Assembly: GCA_013115135.1 (NCBI GenBank)
Contig: JABANP010000058.1
Span: forward strand, 62,001 to 126,000
Reading direction: 5' to 3'
Length of the DNA stretch: 64,000 nt
From: Perkinsus olseni
Lineage: Eukaryota > Perkinsozoa > Perkinsida > Perkinsidae
Under the pieces are notes generated by a model that saw only the letters and a program-made list of their open reading frames with translations, did no database searches and was not told the DNA's origin. Position 1 is the stretch's first letter. Every line of letters begins with the position of its first letter. The position numbers were made by a program, and so were the translations under genes. Shown here piece by piece: positions 23,256 through 34,500 of this stretch.

Positions 23256-24585
23256 ATGGTACGAGCTAGTAGTCCTGGGCGAGCCGAGTCCTTGGAGGAG
23301 CTGGCTCAGAGACGACTAGAGGAAGTCCAGGCCGCAGTAGGGAAGGCAGAGCCCGACAGCTTCTACGTCTATGATACCTTTGACCCTACCACCATCAGAC
23401 GCAGGCCGATCAACAAGTGGGGTTTCACTATGAGAGAACACCGCTTGTGAAGGGTGGTGTATCAGGGCCCCTCCAGCTGCGAGTACTCCTTCCCCGCCGG
23501 ATGCCCAGGACGATCCGGTGGCGGCGCACAAACGACAGAAGATAGACAATGAGGCATTCGAGTCTCGAGCTAAGGATGAGTTCCTCAAGGTTGGAGAGTC
23601 TGATGGTCTGGGAAGAGGGAGAGAGCAGTTCAAGAGCGATGAGGAGTTTATCAAGTATGGCTGATGTGGACGGGCTGGGCGAGTAGCGTTATGTTCATTC
23701 AGGTCGTCTATTCTGTACCTTGTTGGCGTGTGGAAACACAAAAGCGAGGAAACTAAGTGGAAGGGTAATAAGAAGGGTTGGAGCAGGGAGTGTGGTAACC
23801 ACGATACTCTGTTGCTGACCATATCTATGGTCATCGGGCGCCGAACTCGGGTATTAGGAGGGGTTGAAGTAGCCACTGTGATGAGCACTGCGTTGGGTAT
23901 AATAATAAAGATATTTCCTTAAATAGTGATAAACTGTACATTAAGATATCTTACAATGATGTTATAAGATACTATATTGATGGATATTAATAAAGATGCT
24001 TTAATAGTCGCTCATGCAGCGCCTTGTGCCCAGGTACCATAGTTGGTAAGACAAAGACGTATCTGGATACAGTGGATAGGATGCGGCCGTTGGTGACACT
24101 ACTGGAGCATGATGAGAAGGCTGCTCCCGGTAGGTTGGATTGACGAGCTCTGCATCGAACTGCGGACTCTGATTGTCAGAGGACCAGCACAAGGTTCCTC
24201 CAGCTGTTGTGGACGTCCTTAAGGGAGTGTTCGAGAAAATTATCAAGAGAGAGTAACGCCACATAAAGGAGGGTTACCATGGAAGGTGACTGCTTTAGGT
24301 ACGTTGAAGCCAACAAGCTCTACCTCGATATGACAGTGGGAAATCAATTATGGCCGATGGGTGGCATCAACCTAGGTGGGCTGTCGTTCATGATGATAAT
24401 GCTGGTACATTAGACGCCTTACTACCTTAGGTGTGGTACAGCAAGTGTGCCGACGAGTTGAAGAGAAGTCGCATCTTCTGGATGATGTCGAGGTTAAAAG
24501 ATACGTACAGGGTATCAAGAGGCTCATAACAGTAGCGATGACGATGTGGCCCAATCAAGACGAAAGCAAGAACTTTCAGCCTTAG
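23256..24585 (+). CDS. PRP18: Pre-mRNA splicing factor PRP18 homologue
   Basis: Start ATG 23256 (MVRASSPGRAESLEELAQRR). The N-terminal exon contains PINKWGFTMREHRL. The second exon has KRQKIDNEAFESRAKDEFLK and ends EEFIKY. The next exon continues RSSILYLVGVWKHKSEETK, matching the 'KFxKFLLGVWxxEL' segment of PRP18. Then come KTKTYLDTVDRMRPLVTLLE (about 24050-24110), AVVDVLKGVFEKIIKRE, FRYVEANKLYLDMTVGNQLW with PMG (about 24298-24362, the conserved 'YxxANxxYLxMAIGNAPWPIG' region) and KRYVQGIKRLITVAMTMWPN, ending NFQP, stop 24585. PRP18 acts in the second catalytic step of splicing with SLU7. Family order and spacing fit well; the N-terminal third is weaker. Introns reach about 100-300 nt between 23660 and 24020. 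Confidence 0.75.
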
Positions 24586-24654
24586 AATCTGCGGAGTCGT
24601 GTTCTTCGCCACTCGCTGGGGTTCCCGACTAGTTTTTGGGATGTCTCAGCAGCG

Positions 24655-25213
24655 ATGCAGCAGATGACAGTAGTCCCCCGCGCGTCGGAGGCAGTCCTCA
24701 AGCCTAGTCAGCTGGCCTTCAAGATCGCCCAGGCGGCGGCTGCGGGAAAGCAGGTGCTCCTTCGGGAGGACGTAGCGAGCGGCATCATCGAACAGGTGAG
24801 GGCAGGGTGAGGGACCGTCCAGCGTACGGAGCGATGGCAGATGTCCGGGAACTCTGGAAGGTGGTCGCCATCCCGCCTGTGCCCAGTGCTCTTCCAAGTC
24901 TCTCAAGTAGCCCCTGGTAGTATTCTGCTGCGGGATATGGTCATGACTGCTCGACACGATCTAGAGAAGGTACGGTACTGTAAGCCCTCTGAAATCGGCC
25001 ATAGTGTGCAATTCGTCGCTGGGTATCCGCTCCCCTCAACTCAAGGGTATGCCTTCCTTGGTCGCACTGGTCGGGTCCCTTCTCGACTCCCCTGTCCTTC
25101 CATAGGCCCTGGACACGGCAGGGCGACGGGCCTCCCGTGGTGCTGTTAAGGAACTGTCCGAGGTTGCTATGGTGATGCGTCGAATCCCATCTTCATCCGA
25201 AAATGAAGAGTAA
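24655..25213 (+). CDS. Hypothetical helical protein
   Basis: ATG 24655 (MQQMTVVPRASEAVLKPSQL) continues FKIAQAAAAGKQVLLREDVA to IIEQ. It then splices in phase over a 45-nt intron to MSGNSGRWSPSRLCPVLFQV and LLRDMVMTARHDLEK. A last exon reads ALDTAGRRASRGAVKELSEV and ends SSSENEE, stop at 25213. The exon between 24970 and 25115 is unresolved. Ala-rich helices and no recognisable domain. It follows PRP18 by 70 bases on the same strand. Confidence 0.5.
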
Positions 25214-25318
25214 GGGGGTGACAGCGTCTGCTCATCAGCCGCCTGAGCCCTCTCGTTCAGGCTGGAGCGGCGGCTGTGGTCTCTCGTTGGGACCCATATA
25301 CCGGTGGTTGGATCCGAA

Positions 25319-26812
25319 ATGGAACTGCTGGATCTAGCTTATGTCGGGATAGCCCTACAGGATTGCTCGGACAAGTTGCGGACGTAACGCTAGGGGAAGG
25401 AGGAGTCCGGGCCTCGGACTAGAGGTGGACGACAGTACGGGTACGGTCTAGTACGGAGTACGGTACGGGTAGTACGAGTACGGCTCCGTACTACCCGTAC
25501 TACCCGTCGCAGTGGTTCCCAAGTACCGTACTACTAATTCTCCGTACCCGTAATAGGTTGACAGTTTGAAACGTACTCCGTACCGTACTTTGGTCGACCC
25601 CAGTACGGTTGCCCACCTCTACCCCGGACCGCTCTTGGCCTGCTGCTCCGTGTTACTCGCATCCCGCGCACTGTGTTCTCGTCAGGGACAGCGTGAACTC
25701 AGCATTGAAGTGGATAGCAGAGGAGCTCAGCAAGAGGCTTCTTGCCTCTTCACAGAGCGACCACCCCCTCAACACGAAGGGGGCCATTCTATCAATAGGG
25801 GTGTAAGGTGGGAATCATTGATCTACCGTGGGAAGCTGAGCACAAGCATATGCCGGTCGCACCGCTTTCCCGTCAGAATTGGAAAAGACCCTCCAACAGA
25901 TCGAAGACCCCGAGCCAGATCCTAGGGGCCTTACCCTCCCTCGTTGAGGACATCGCCAGCAGGGTGCCTACCCTACAGGTCTCGAGCTCGCCATAACGCA
26001 CGAAAGAAGCAGACTACGTTGTTTTAGTCCCTTCTAGCCCTCGGTCGGTCTCTTGGTGAGTTCCCGCAACGAGCAGCACCGCAGACTGTGGCCGTCCTGA
26101 CCCCTATAGTGGGCACCTTGCAGAGAATGGCCATCCCCCAGGTGTAACGTGGATGGGCTGCTCTTGTCGTCCTGGTTGAGGAACGGTCGTCCATCAGGAT
26201 GTCGTCCCCGGGCGTAGTCTCGGATGCCCTTGGAGGTGATAACTCTACTTGTACGGCACCACAAGAGAACCATGAAGGCCGAGCACCGTGACGCGGTCTG
26301 CAGTCTCTTGGAGAGGATAGGGCGAGAGGTTCGGTCGTGGCCGCCTACACGTCGCCAACTGCTGCTTCTGCTCTTCAGGTCCTATTGCCAGTGCATGCTC
26401 AGCATCCCTTCAACTTGCATCAAGTTCTTCTGGTATGTCGCGGTTACAGGGCCATGGACCTACGGTTGCCAGCTTTGTTCAAGTTCGTCAAGATGGCAGT
26501 GAAAGTCGAGCGCAACTCCAACAGGCTGGCCCTCGCTGAGGTAGCCCCGCTGACTCGACCCCGACAACTGCTGCCTCGTTGGCCAGGTTATGGAACATTG
26601 CGTGGCTCTCGGATTCCACCAACCAACCACCGTAAGCTAGCCGCACTCTCTCCTCCTCATCACCTGTGGGACCTCAGTTCTTCGTTCCTATAGTAGACGC
26701 TGTCTCGAAGGAAAGGAAGTATTCGAGGACGGGTAAAAAGCTTCGGCAAATGCTCCGGAAGATCGAGAAGGAGTCCACTAAGAGTCGCTCCTCCTTCCAC
26801 GAGATTTCATGA
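25319..26812 (+). CDS. Hypothetical helical-repeat-like protein
   Basis: Exons join in phase: MELLDLAYVGIALQDCSDKL (ATG 25319), an intron of about 290 nt holding the MITE, then DSVNSALKWIAEELSKRLLA. Later exons include ELEKTLQQIEDPEPDP, RAAPQTVAVLTPIVGTLQRM, CSLLERIGRE + VLLPVHAQHPFNLHQVLLVC and LPALFKFVKMAVKVERNSNR. A 46-nt intron is followed by VMEHCVALGFHQPTT, and the last exon has FFVPIVDAVSKERKYSRTG and ends SRSSFHEIS, stop 26812. Repeated amphipathic helices suggest an alpha-solenoid, like organellar FASTK or octotricopeptide proteins of alveolates. That is a guess from texture only. The region at 25800-26040 is not fully resolved. Confidence 0.5.
25420..25621. mobile_element. hAT-like MITE with 8-bp target duplication
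   Basis: The ends TAGAGGTGGACGACAGTACG and, reverse-complemented, TAGAGGTGGGCAACCGTACT form terminal inverted repeats; the outer nine bases are identical. The flanks are CCTCGGAC (25412-25419) and CCCCGGAC (25622-25629), an 8-bp target duplication with one mismatch. TAGAGGTGGGCAA-type ends and 8-bp duplications are typical of the hAT superfamily. The interior is almost entirely iterations of GTACGG and GTACTACC in both orientations, so the element could fold as one long hairpin. No coding capacity. It lies in the first intron of the surrounding gene. Confidence 0.75.
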
Positions 26813-27150
26813 CCTTTCTGGCAGCCTCGTTTCTGCGTGCGAGTGGGCGTTGCGTCGGAGTTCTTCTCATCCGGTTGGACTTGTTGTTTTCCGTTGGGTT
26901 CCATCCAGCGGCCATCCTCGCGATATCCCTGACGGCGGTCGTGGTCCCTGCATGGTCTGTAGGGGGTCTTCTGTAGCTTCGAATATGTTACCTAGGGCGA
27001 GATTGCTTCTTCAGTGGAGCGACTGCTGTCGCCCTTGGACCAGTAGTCCGAACTCAACAACAACATCGACTCAGCAGGCTTCCGGCAACGTCGAAGTTCC
27101 ATTCTCTCGTACCGGTGACTCTGCCTTCTAGTTACCAATTGTTGTCTCTG

Positions 27151-27677
27151 ATGTCAGCCGACATCGTCGTAGTACTTGTGATCTTCCTCACAGCACTAGG
27201 GGCCCTGCACCTCCTCCACAAGGCAGCCGTGATGACATTCCGTACTGCACTAGACCGACTGGAGAAGCGACTTGCCAAAGTGCATCAGGAGGCCAAGGCC
27301 TGCTCCGCTACGGCTGAGGGACGCCAGGAAAAGGTTGTGGCTCAAATAAATGAGAGAATAGAGGTCCGTCTGCTCCTGATGATGCAGCCGATGGGAGCCG
27401 CGGCATTCAGGCGGTATCCAGTCATCTGGCGACTCTCGAAAGCCAGCAGAGTGTCGTTCTGAGAGCCCTCACGCAAGTGCAGCAAGACCACAAGGCCTTC
27501 CAGAATGACAAGGCACAGATTATGATAGATTTGGTGGAGCAACGGAGTGGGGGAGCTTGGATACGCGGTGAGTGGCAGAGGTGCCGCATGCTTGCGTCCT
27601 CAGGGACATTGCAGCAGTATGTTACTAGAATGAAGGAAGCACGGAAGCTGAAACGTAAAGATGCTAGCTCCGGTTGA
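27151..27677 (+). CDS. Single-pass membrane protein with coiled coil
   Basis: ATG 27151 begins MSADIVVVLVIFLTALGALH, an N-terminal membrane anchor. A coiled coil follows (LDRLEKRLAKVHQEAKACSA, QEKVVAQINERIE). Intron 1 (47 nt) and intron 2 (36 nt) join in phase to SHLATLESQQSVVLRALTQV, DKAQIMIDLVEQRSGGAWIR and LQQYVTRMKEARKLKRKDAS, stop 27677. About 145 residues. The frame is open upstream of this ATG, so an N-terminal extension is possible. No family recognised; a tail-anchored-like tether in an organelle or ER membrane is plausible. Confidence 0.6.
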
Positions 27678-27794
27678 TACAGAGGAGAGGCGAGGTGGGA
27701 AGGCGGATAGGTCCAATGACCGTTGCAAGTGAGCTAAGGATCAGCATCGTAATCATCGTCGTGTTCTATAGAGCCTCGCCTCAGATGCCTTCAG

Positions 27795-27971
27795 ATGGCC
27801 AGCCTTGGACAGCTTTGTCCGTACTGTAAGAGTCTCGAGTCCGACAGTTCCAAGCCTCACAACCGAGTTAAACAGGACCCGAGTGGGCCTCCTAGGAGGA
27901 TGCCGCCGCCGAAGCCGGCCCCTACCAGCAGTATATCTGATGCCACTCGGCGATGCGTGAAGCATGAGTGA
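27795..27971 (+). CDS. Small CxxC protein, uncertain
   Basis: A 58-codon frame from ATG 27795 reads MASLGQLCPYCKSLESDSSK and then a Pro-rich stretch PPRRMPPPKPAPTSSISD, ending KHE. The single CPYC knuckle could be half of a zinc ribbon. It lies between the membrane coiled-coil gene and the Mio gene, and could instead be an upstream exon of the latter. Confidence 0.35.
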   Translation: MASLGQLCPYCKSLESDSSKPHNRVKQDPSGPPRRMPPPKPAPTSSISDATRRCVKHE

Positions 27972-28082
27972 ATGTTTCCTGTCCCCTGCTTTCATTCCGA
28001 GTTGAACTTCGCTCCCTCAAGTGCCGCTTGGTAGTTTTTCAAACTTGAAACCAGCCAGCGGAGGCTTGGTGCTGCGGCTGCC

Positions 28083-30802
28083 ATGGCTGAGTCGACTACC
28101 CAATCTTCCGCAACTTCCATTCGAACCACCACCGGTGTTGACTCGTCGAGCAGCGATTCTGCAGCCCCCTCAGATGATGATTCAATCGAGGGGATTATCC
28201 GTAGGAGGTCGATGGCGCGCTGGGGCCTCGGCAACAACGTAAGGAGGCTCTTGCATGCAGACATGCCGGCTCTCGTACTGATCTCTCCCCTTCTAGTTGT
28301 ACGTCCCGCTGTCGTCGGCCAACGAAGGGGCTGAGTCAGTTGGACTAGATGTGTCCAAGCACATGCTCGAGTCCTTGGTGCAGTGGAGGTCCAATATCGG
28401 GAGGGACAGGCCCCTCGGCACGAATGAGGAGCAGAAGGATGGTCTAGTCAGCCTGCTTAGTAATAATGGCTTCAAGGTTCGATATGCTATCCACATGGAC
28501 TGAATCTCCTCCACGTCAGGCTTTGATTCAGCTTCATCGTTTTTCGTTCATCATGTTCGCCTTGTGGTCTCATACCTCTGCCTCTCCTCAGCCTCGCTCA
28601 TCTCCCTCCAGCGCTCCCTGGCGGCGAGGCTACGGGCGTCTTCTGCGTCAATGGATGCCCAGTTCTTTTGCTGTGATTCCCCAGACTCCGCCAGGGACTC
28701 TCAACCGTTGACAGTCCTCGCTCCTGAAGGCATAGTAGGTTGATGATACTGCCGCACCGTCGTCAAGCGTTGATGCTGTTTCCGCTCAGACGGCCCTTCT
28801 GCTGGGAGGCGATGAGCCATACATGGAGCCTCGCTCTCCGATAGCCACAGTGAGCTACTTCGACAGCTCCCAAAGGAGTCAGGCCTTAGAGAGCATCGGC
28901 TACGGCCCTTATCCTAGTACTACTGCTGCAGAGGGCGGTGGGGACGTCGAGGACAGCAGTAGGGCGCCGAAAGCAGGCCTCATTTGTACTTTATCGTTGG
29001 CATGTAGATGAGGGTGCTCCCAGTGAACACCTCGGCAGCGAACTCTACGACCATTGAAGAGCTCTGGGATAAGGTACAGTTCCCGAGCTATCACGACCGT
29101 CACGCAGCCACCTCCCGCTTGCCCTGTCAGGTCCTCCACGACACGCTGTATTTGGATATTGTGGGGGCCACTAACGCCTGTAACAGCCTTATGGTCCATC
29201 CCAATGCTGATGATTATCAAGTAGCTCTGAGCAATCGGATGGGGTTGGTCCTTACCGCAGTCACCAGCGTTACTCTGGAAGGGTGAGCATTGGGGACCAG
29301 GGTGTATCATGGACAGGCCGCCACCCGTCTGCCTCAGGGTTACCTGCGTGCAAGGCCGCAGTGGTAGCTTCTCAATTTCGGAATTTTCTCTCAATACCAC
29401 CTCTGTGGAGCCCGGCGCCCCTCAGTATGTGCCGCTTTCTCCGCCATTCTTAAATCTCCCTTGTGCTTAGGATCAACAGTGAGTATCTCAAGATTGCCCT
29501 GACGTCCTGCGAGGCGGCTACAGCGGCCCTAGAGAACATCGCTAGTCGTGCAAGAGGTTATCTATACCGCATAGGGGACATTCTACTAGCGGCCCAAGTC
29601 CTCACCCATGTACGGCCCTTTTCGGCTCGAGTTCTCTTCTCACTTCCTATGGTCGTAGGTCGTCAAAGCTGGCGTTGCCGGAGCTTCCAATTCGGCTGAT
29701 ACGCACACAATTTCTGAGCAGTTCAAGATGGACTTGGATGCCTCCCTCTCACGGACTGAGAAAAGCGTCGACGATGCAGCAGCAGGAGGAGGAAAGACTC
29801 CAAGTCAGTCGGTCAGGCACTCTGAGGGGACGCACTACGGCTCTGCGACAGGTCCCTCGATTCTGTACAGACTCGCCATGGCCTTGCGGTACCTCTGGGT
29901 TGGCCGAGTCCACGAGCTGTTGGAGTCCTCCCTACAGAGCGCATTGTCCAAGGGCTTGCTAGACAGTCTACTTGTGTGCGGTGGAGGGGACTCGCATGCA
30001 GCCGTTTTCGCTGATATTATCAAAAGTGGGTCTGGCCTAGTTAGTGATTAGTGCTCACCCGCCCACTTCCTAGGTATACCGAGGCAACCCATGGCGACAT
30101 TCAGTCGGTCGCTCTCATTTTCTGTCACGTACCGTTATTAGCCTCCTCAGCACACACGAGATCCCTGTCCGACGGGATTGTCAACCAGTAAGAACCGCTC
30201 CCTCGTTTTCTTGTCTTCACCCCTTGTCTTTTTGAGGTACTTCTCTATGCTCAACCGGTGGCGACTGTGGTCTTTGCGGTCCGAGCTGGAGCAATACCGA
30301 CAGCTCAATTCTCCTACAGGATACGCACCTCCTCAACAGATTGTATGTTGTTACTATTGTGGAGGCAACCTCACAGGTAAGTCAGAGGAAGCACATGACC
30401 GTACGATGATAATCCCTCATCAGGTCAACCCTCCAGAGGACAGCAGGGCATGTCTTCTCTTATCATGGACAATACTCGGGATCCATTCACTTGGAGGTGT
30501 CCCTACGCGAGGTGCCACAAGCCAGTACCTAATTGCGCCCTTTGTTTAATGCCGATAACCATTGTTAATCAAGGTGCAAGGAAACGGTAAGGTAGCCGAG
30601 ACTCTCGCTGCCTCCAGTCCTTTCTCGCAGGAATGCCGCCCATCGGCTCCCGCTAAACGAGTGGGTAACGTGGTGCAGTACATGCCATCACGGAGGTCAT
30701 CTCAAGCACGTTACAGAGTGGTTTGCGCATCACGACGAGTGTCCAGTGGCTGGATGTGGCTGTTGTTGCAACTCGATCGACGCGCACGATTCTGATGGAT
30801 AG
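28083..30802 (+). CDS. Mio/SEA4-like GATOR2 subunit
   Basis: The C-terminal zinc module identifies the family. CPYARCHKPVPNCALCLMP (about 30496-30550) matches the MIOS 'CPxCHKPLPRCALCL' motif, and WCSTCHHGGHLKHVTEWFAH followed by HDECPVAGCGCCC (about 30675-30775) matches the Mio-type RING. Upstream, YFSMLNRWRLWSLRSELEQY (about 30237-30300) fits the helical region before it. The N-terminal half includes SIEGIIRRRSMARWGLGNN and VGLDVSKHMLESLVQWRS, then long helical exons (STTIEELWDKVQFPSYHDRH; YRLAMALRYLWVGRVHELLE). GATOR2 controls TORC1 amino-acid signalling at the lysosome; Mio is one of its RING-bearing subunits. No WD40 propeller is visible before 28083, unlike known Mio proteins, so either it is lost or its exons are unrecognised. 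Exons at 28540-28800 and 30330-30480 are uncertain. Confidence 0.7.
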
Positions 30803-31387
30803 TTCCTGTACATTGCTGAATACGAGCCCGACGTTGCGTTGGGTTGGCCGAGGCAGTCGTCTCTCGCGAACTCCCCGTCGTTTCCGTTCGTCTTGGATAA
30901 TTCCTTGGATCACAGGAACCCTCATGTGGTCTATTGTGCGTACAAATCCGTTAGGCAAGATCGAAAAACGGCGATATTAGGATGAATTTTTAGTCTCCAG
31001 CTCCATAATTCCCACTATGAAATGCTCTTACATGAAGACAAACGTATACTAGTAAACACGAATCTATCACCGTTTCGTTACATCATGGTGAGCGAAGACA
31101 CAAGATCTACCCTAAGTCAGCCGTCAACTCGATTTTCGCGATATTTTCGACATTTGGTTCGATATTGCGAGGTGAAACTTGCGATTCGCAAGTTGCGAGT
31201 AAGATGCGGCTGAAAACTAAGTTATATAGAGATCGATGAGAGCTTTCGACTGGTGTGCGTTACAAGTTGTAACGCACACCAATCGAAAGCCGTAACCAAG
31301 TTGTAACTTACAACTCCCAACTCGTTCGCACGAGAGATTCATGAAGGGTGGGCCTTTTCAAGTCGGCACCCTCTACTTAGTTTACGA
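30803..31387. other. Noncoding spacer with palindromes
   Basis: No coding exon is evident between the Mio stop and the assembly gap. The stretch holds a 19-nt palindrome (31176-31194, nine-base arms) and a larger near-perfect palindrome at 31242-31290. AT content is higher than in the gene block to the left. Confidence 0.5.
31242..31290. repeat. 49-nt near-perfect palindrome
   Basis: Two 24-base arms, starting GCTTTCGACTGGTGTGCGTT and ending with its complement, meet with a single central base and one mismatch (C versus T at the ninth base). DNA like this extrudes readily as a cruciform and often marks inverted-repeat elements or unstable sites. It lies 97 bases left of the assembly gap. Confidence 0.8.
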
Positions 31388-31504
31388 NNNNNNNNNNNNN
31401 NNNNNNNNNNNNNNNNNNNNNNNNNNNNNNNNNNNNNNNNNNNNNNNNNNNNNNNNNNNNNNNNNNNNNNNNNNNNNNNNNNNNNNNNNNNNNNNNNNNN
31501 NNNN
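31388..31504. other. Assembly gap (117 N)
   Basis: A run of N. The right edge of the gap is also the left edge of the duplicated segment (31505 matches 40055), so the join may be a scaffolding artefact. Confidence 0.95.
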
Positions 31505-34500
31505 GAGTTTTTCCCGAAGGTTTGTTAACTTGCACCTACGTGTTATTCTCTCCAGAGTTGTGTTTACGTGAATGTTGTGCCTGAAGCACTGTTCACTCCA
31601 GATGAACTTTCGATAATGTTCTGCCGCGCGGCACCAGAGGTATGAAAGCTCAACAACCAGCTGCGCCGCCAACGCCCAAGTCAACGACTGCGAGAGGAGA
31701 TCGCTTACGCTCTCGCTTGTTATGTTGGGTTCGACCAGAGTGGTTCGTCTACGCAGGGATGAAGCCGTCTCCTCTCAGCTGTATGTGTGAGTTTATAGCC
31801 CAACGCCGACAGTACGGCTCAGCTAGACTACCTCAGCTGTGTCAATCGATTAACCTAATCACACGTTTCCAGGAAGATTAGCCTACGCTGGCGCTGTCCC
31901 ACTCTCGCACTTCGTGTTGATTGTCTCCGCGGGGCCGACAGCACGAAACTTCGTCTACTGCGTGACGCGTGGCCTCTTACAGTACTGTGGTCTCTATATG
32001 ATCTTATCATCAGTTAGGGCAATGATTTCTGGTAATGGGCATTCCGAAGAATATGAATCATCACCAATAGACGGGTTTGATGCCATTCCTTCTCCAAGAT
32101 AGTTCGCTCACAGTAAAACTAGACTGCCTTCGTAAGCAGCAGAAGCCTGTGCACTGTGAAGCTGCAGACAACCGGGGCTGGTAAAGCCTTTCGCGCGTTT
32201 AGCAGCCGCAGCGGCTACCAGTAGGAGGTCCCACCAGGAAAGATATCTTTCGGTTGAACAAATCGGGTCAGTGCGAAACTCAAAGGAAGGCCTTTGTGGG
32301 TTTACTGGGCGACTCCGTCCCGTGAACACGACTCGAGGATGCCATGAAGGTCTCAAAGACTCCCTCGCGGATGAATACAGAGAGATGTTGCAGTGTGGGA
32401 TTGACACCAAACGCTCTCGCAATCGGGCATCGGAACATGGTTGGAAGCACGGGTGCCAAGCCGGTACTGCTGCAATGGAGTATTCTTCATTATCTTTCTA
32501 GTGGTTTGGTAACTTGCGTCTTCATGTTTCTTTCTTCATCAGACCAATTTCATTTATAACGGAATGGTGACAATGTGACAAAGTCGACTCGGCCGGTCCT
32601 CCACTTCGTTACAGCGTCTCTTGCTCGGCATGTCTGAACAGCGAAGTAGGTGGGCCAAGTCCACGGGCTACACTCTTGGACTCGCTAGAAACGGTAGGGA
32701 AGATGTTAGCGGTCAAACAGTCCCGAACATCTTAACAGTGTCGGGCAGGCAGTCGCCGAGAGGGCTGCTCACATAAAGCGACTGGTAAATAGTAAGTGGC
32801 GTATTCACTTTTCCCATCAATTCGCACGGTTGTTTTCCGTCCAAGTCTCATTTCGTCCACCGAACTCTCTAATTGGGCATCACGAAGCCGCTTCGCGACC
32901 TCGAAGCATGTAAATCACCACCAGTAATGCCATTCCTTCTCCAAGAGAGTTGATCCTCAGTAAAACTCTCTCGACTGTTTTCTTAAGCAGCAGAAGCCTT
33001 GGCACTATGAAGTGGGAGAGAGTCAGGGTTGGTGAAAGTTGTTTCGCGTGGGAGCAGCCGCAGAGGCTTCCCAGTGAGAGGTTCCCACTCAGAAAGGTTC
33101 GATGCGAAACTTGTGGGTTTCTTCGGTGACTCCGTCTCGTGAACACGACTCGAGGATGCCATGAGCGTCCTGAGGACGGAAAATGACTCCAACAGCTTAT
33201 TGTGTATCTTGTAAAAACTCATAAGTTAACTAATACGGTATTAGTAATACCTATTGACTATAGCCGTTTCAGAAGGCGAAAGGGTCTTCGGAGCACAGCT
33301 AATGGGTCATACGATAGAAAGAGCGAAAAAAGAGGGAGTGCTGAGTCAGCACTGCTGACCCTTGTTCATTCATATTTAATCTTGGTACCCCTGCACTCGC
33401 GCTTGCTCGGCACTAGACTCTTAAGAAACTGGACGATCGCCTCGTAGCTGCAGAGGGCCCTGATAAGTATGGAAGAGGATATGACATCATTGAACGAGAA
33501 GGCTGTCCTTCCCCCTGTTCAATAAGCAGATGTAACGAGAGCAACTCACTTGCCGCTGCATTCTTTGATGTTCTCTACGGATGCCACTCTGCCGTTATAA
33601 ATGAAACGGACCTTCTTGTCGGTGTAAATCTCCATCATCAGCATAGCGCCGAATGGAGGCAAGATGCTAGCACATCGATTACCAGAATCCATCCCTGATA
33701 ATAGAGGGGTACAAAGATCACACCGACGCATCACATCCTCCTACAGGTCAATCGGAGTGGGTCCATAACAGAGTTGGCCGGACCAAAATCGTGACCCATG
33801 TACACCGATAAACGCCGCCTGTCTTCCCTCAAATCTTCCAGCAAATCCTGAGGAGACGTGCACCATACAGAAGGCCTCACATCCCGTCAGAGAATCAGGC
33901 AGGTGGTCAACCCGCTGACCCGAACACTCCGCGGCCTACTTCAATGAATGGCCCGTACGCAAGCCTCCGCAGCTTACTGGAGGTACTATAACGGTTGTTC
34001 ACCCAGTACCTAATGATGGCACAGCTAGAGAACCCGAGGCTGAGCGCGGAATTGTCCTACGCAGCCTCCCCCTGGATACTCCTCATGAGACCCTCGTCAA
34101 ATTCTGGGGGCACAGCCTTCGGCGAGCTGGGAACGGTTGGGCATGCGTGAGCCACCCAACATTCCTGAAGATTGATGCAGCGTGGCGATCACAGTAGGAT
34201 CGATAAACGCCTTACAGTTGGAAAAGTATAAAGGTTATACATTTGTTTTGGGTCATCGGTACGATAGATTGGAGAATAACCAGTAGTTTTCCCGATAATT
34301 TCACGGAGGCTGGACCCCCACTCTGCACGCTCCTTAGCCTCTGCAGACTTATAGAACTCATCGAGAGCTTCCTCTAGACCAGGGCACACCTGAGAAGTGA
34401 CAAGTAATAGCCGCCCGAAAGAACGAAGGAGTACAAGCTCCAGAGGATGAGTTGAGTCAAAGTGAACATCATGCTTCTACGATCGACACTCACCGTGTCG

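Noticed and set aside
23316..23888. 190-codon minus-strand ORF opposite PRP18
   Set aside because: It overlaps exons that match PRP18 on the plus strand and has no domain; length alone does not support it.
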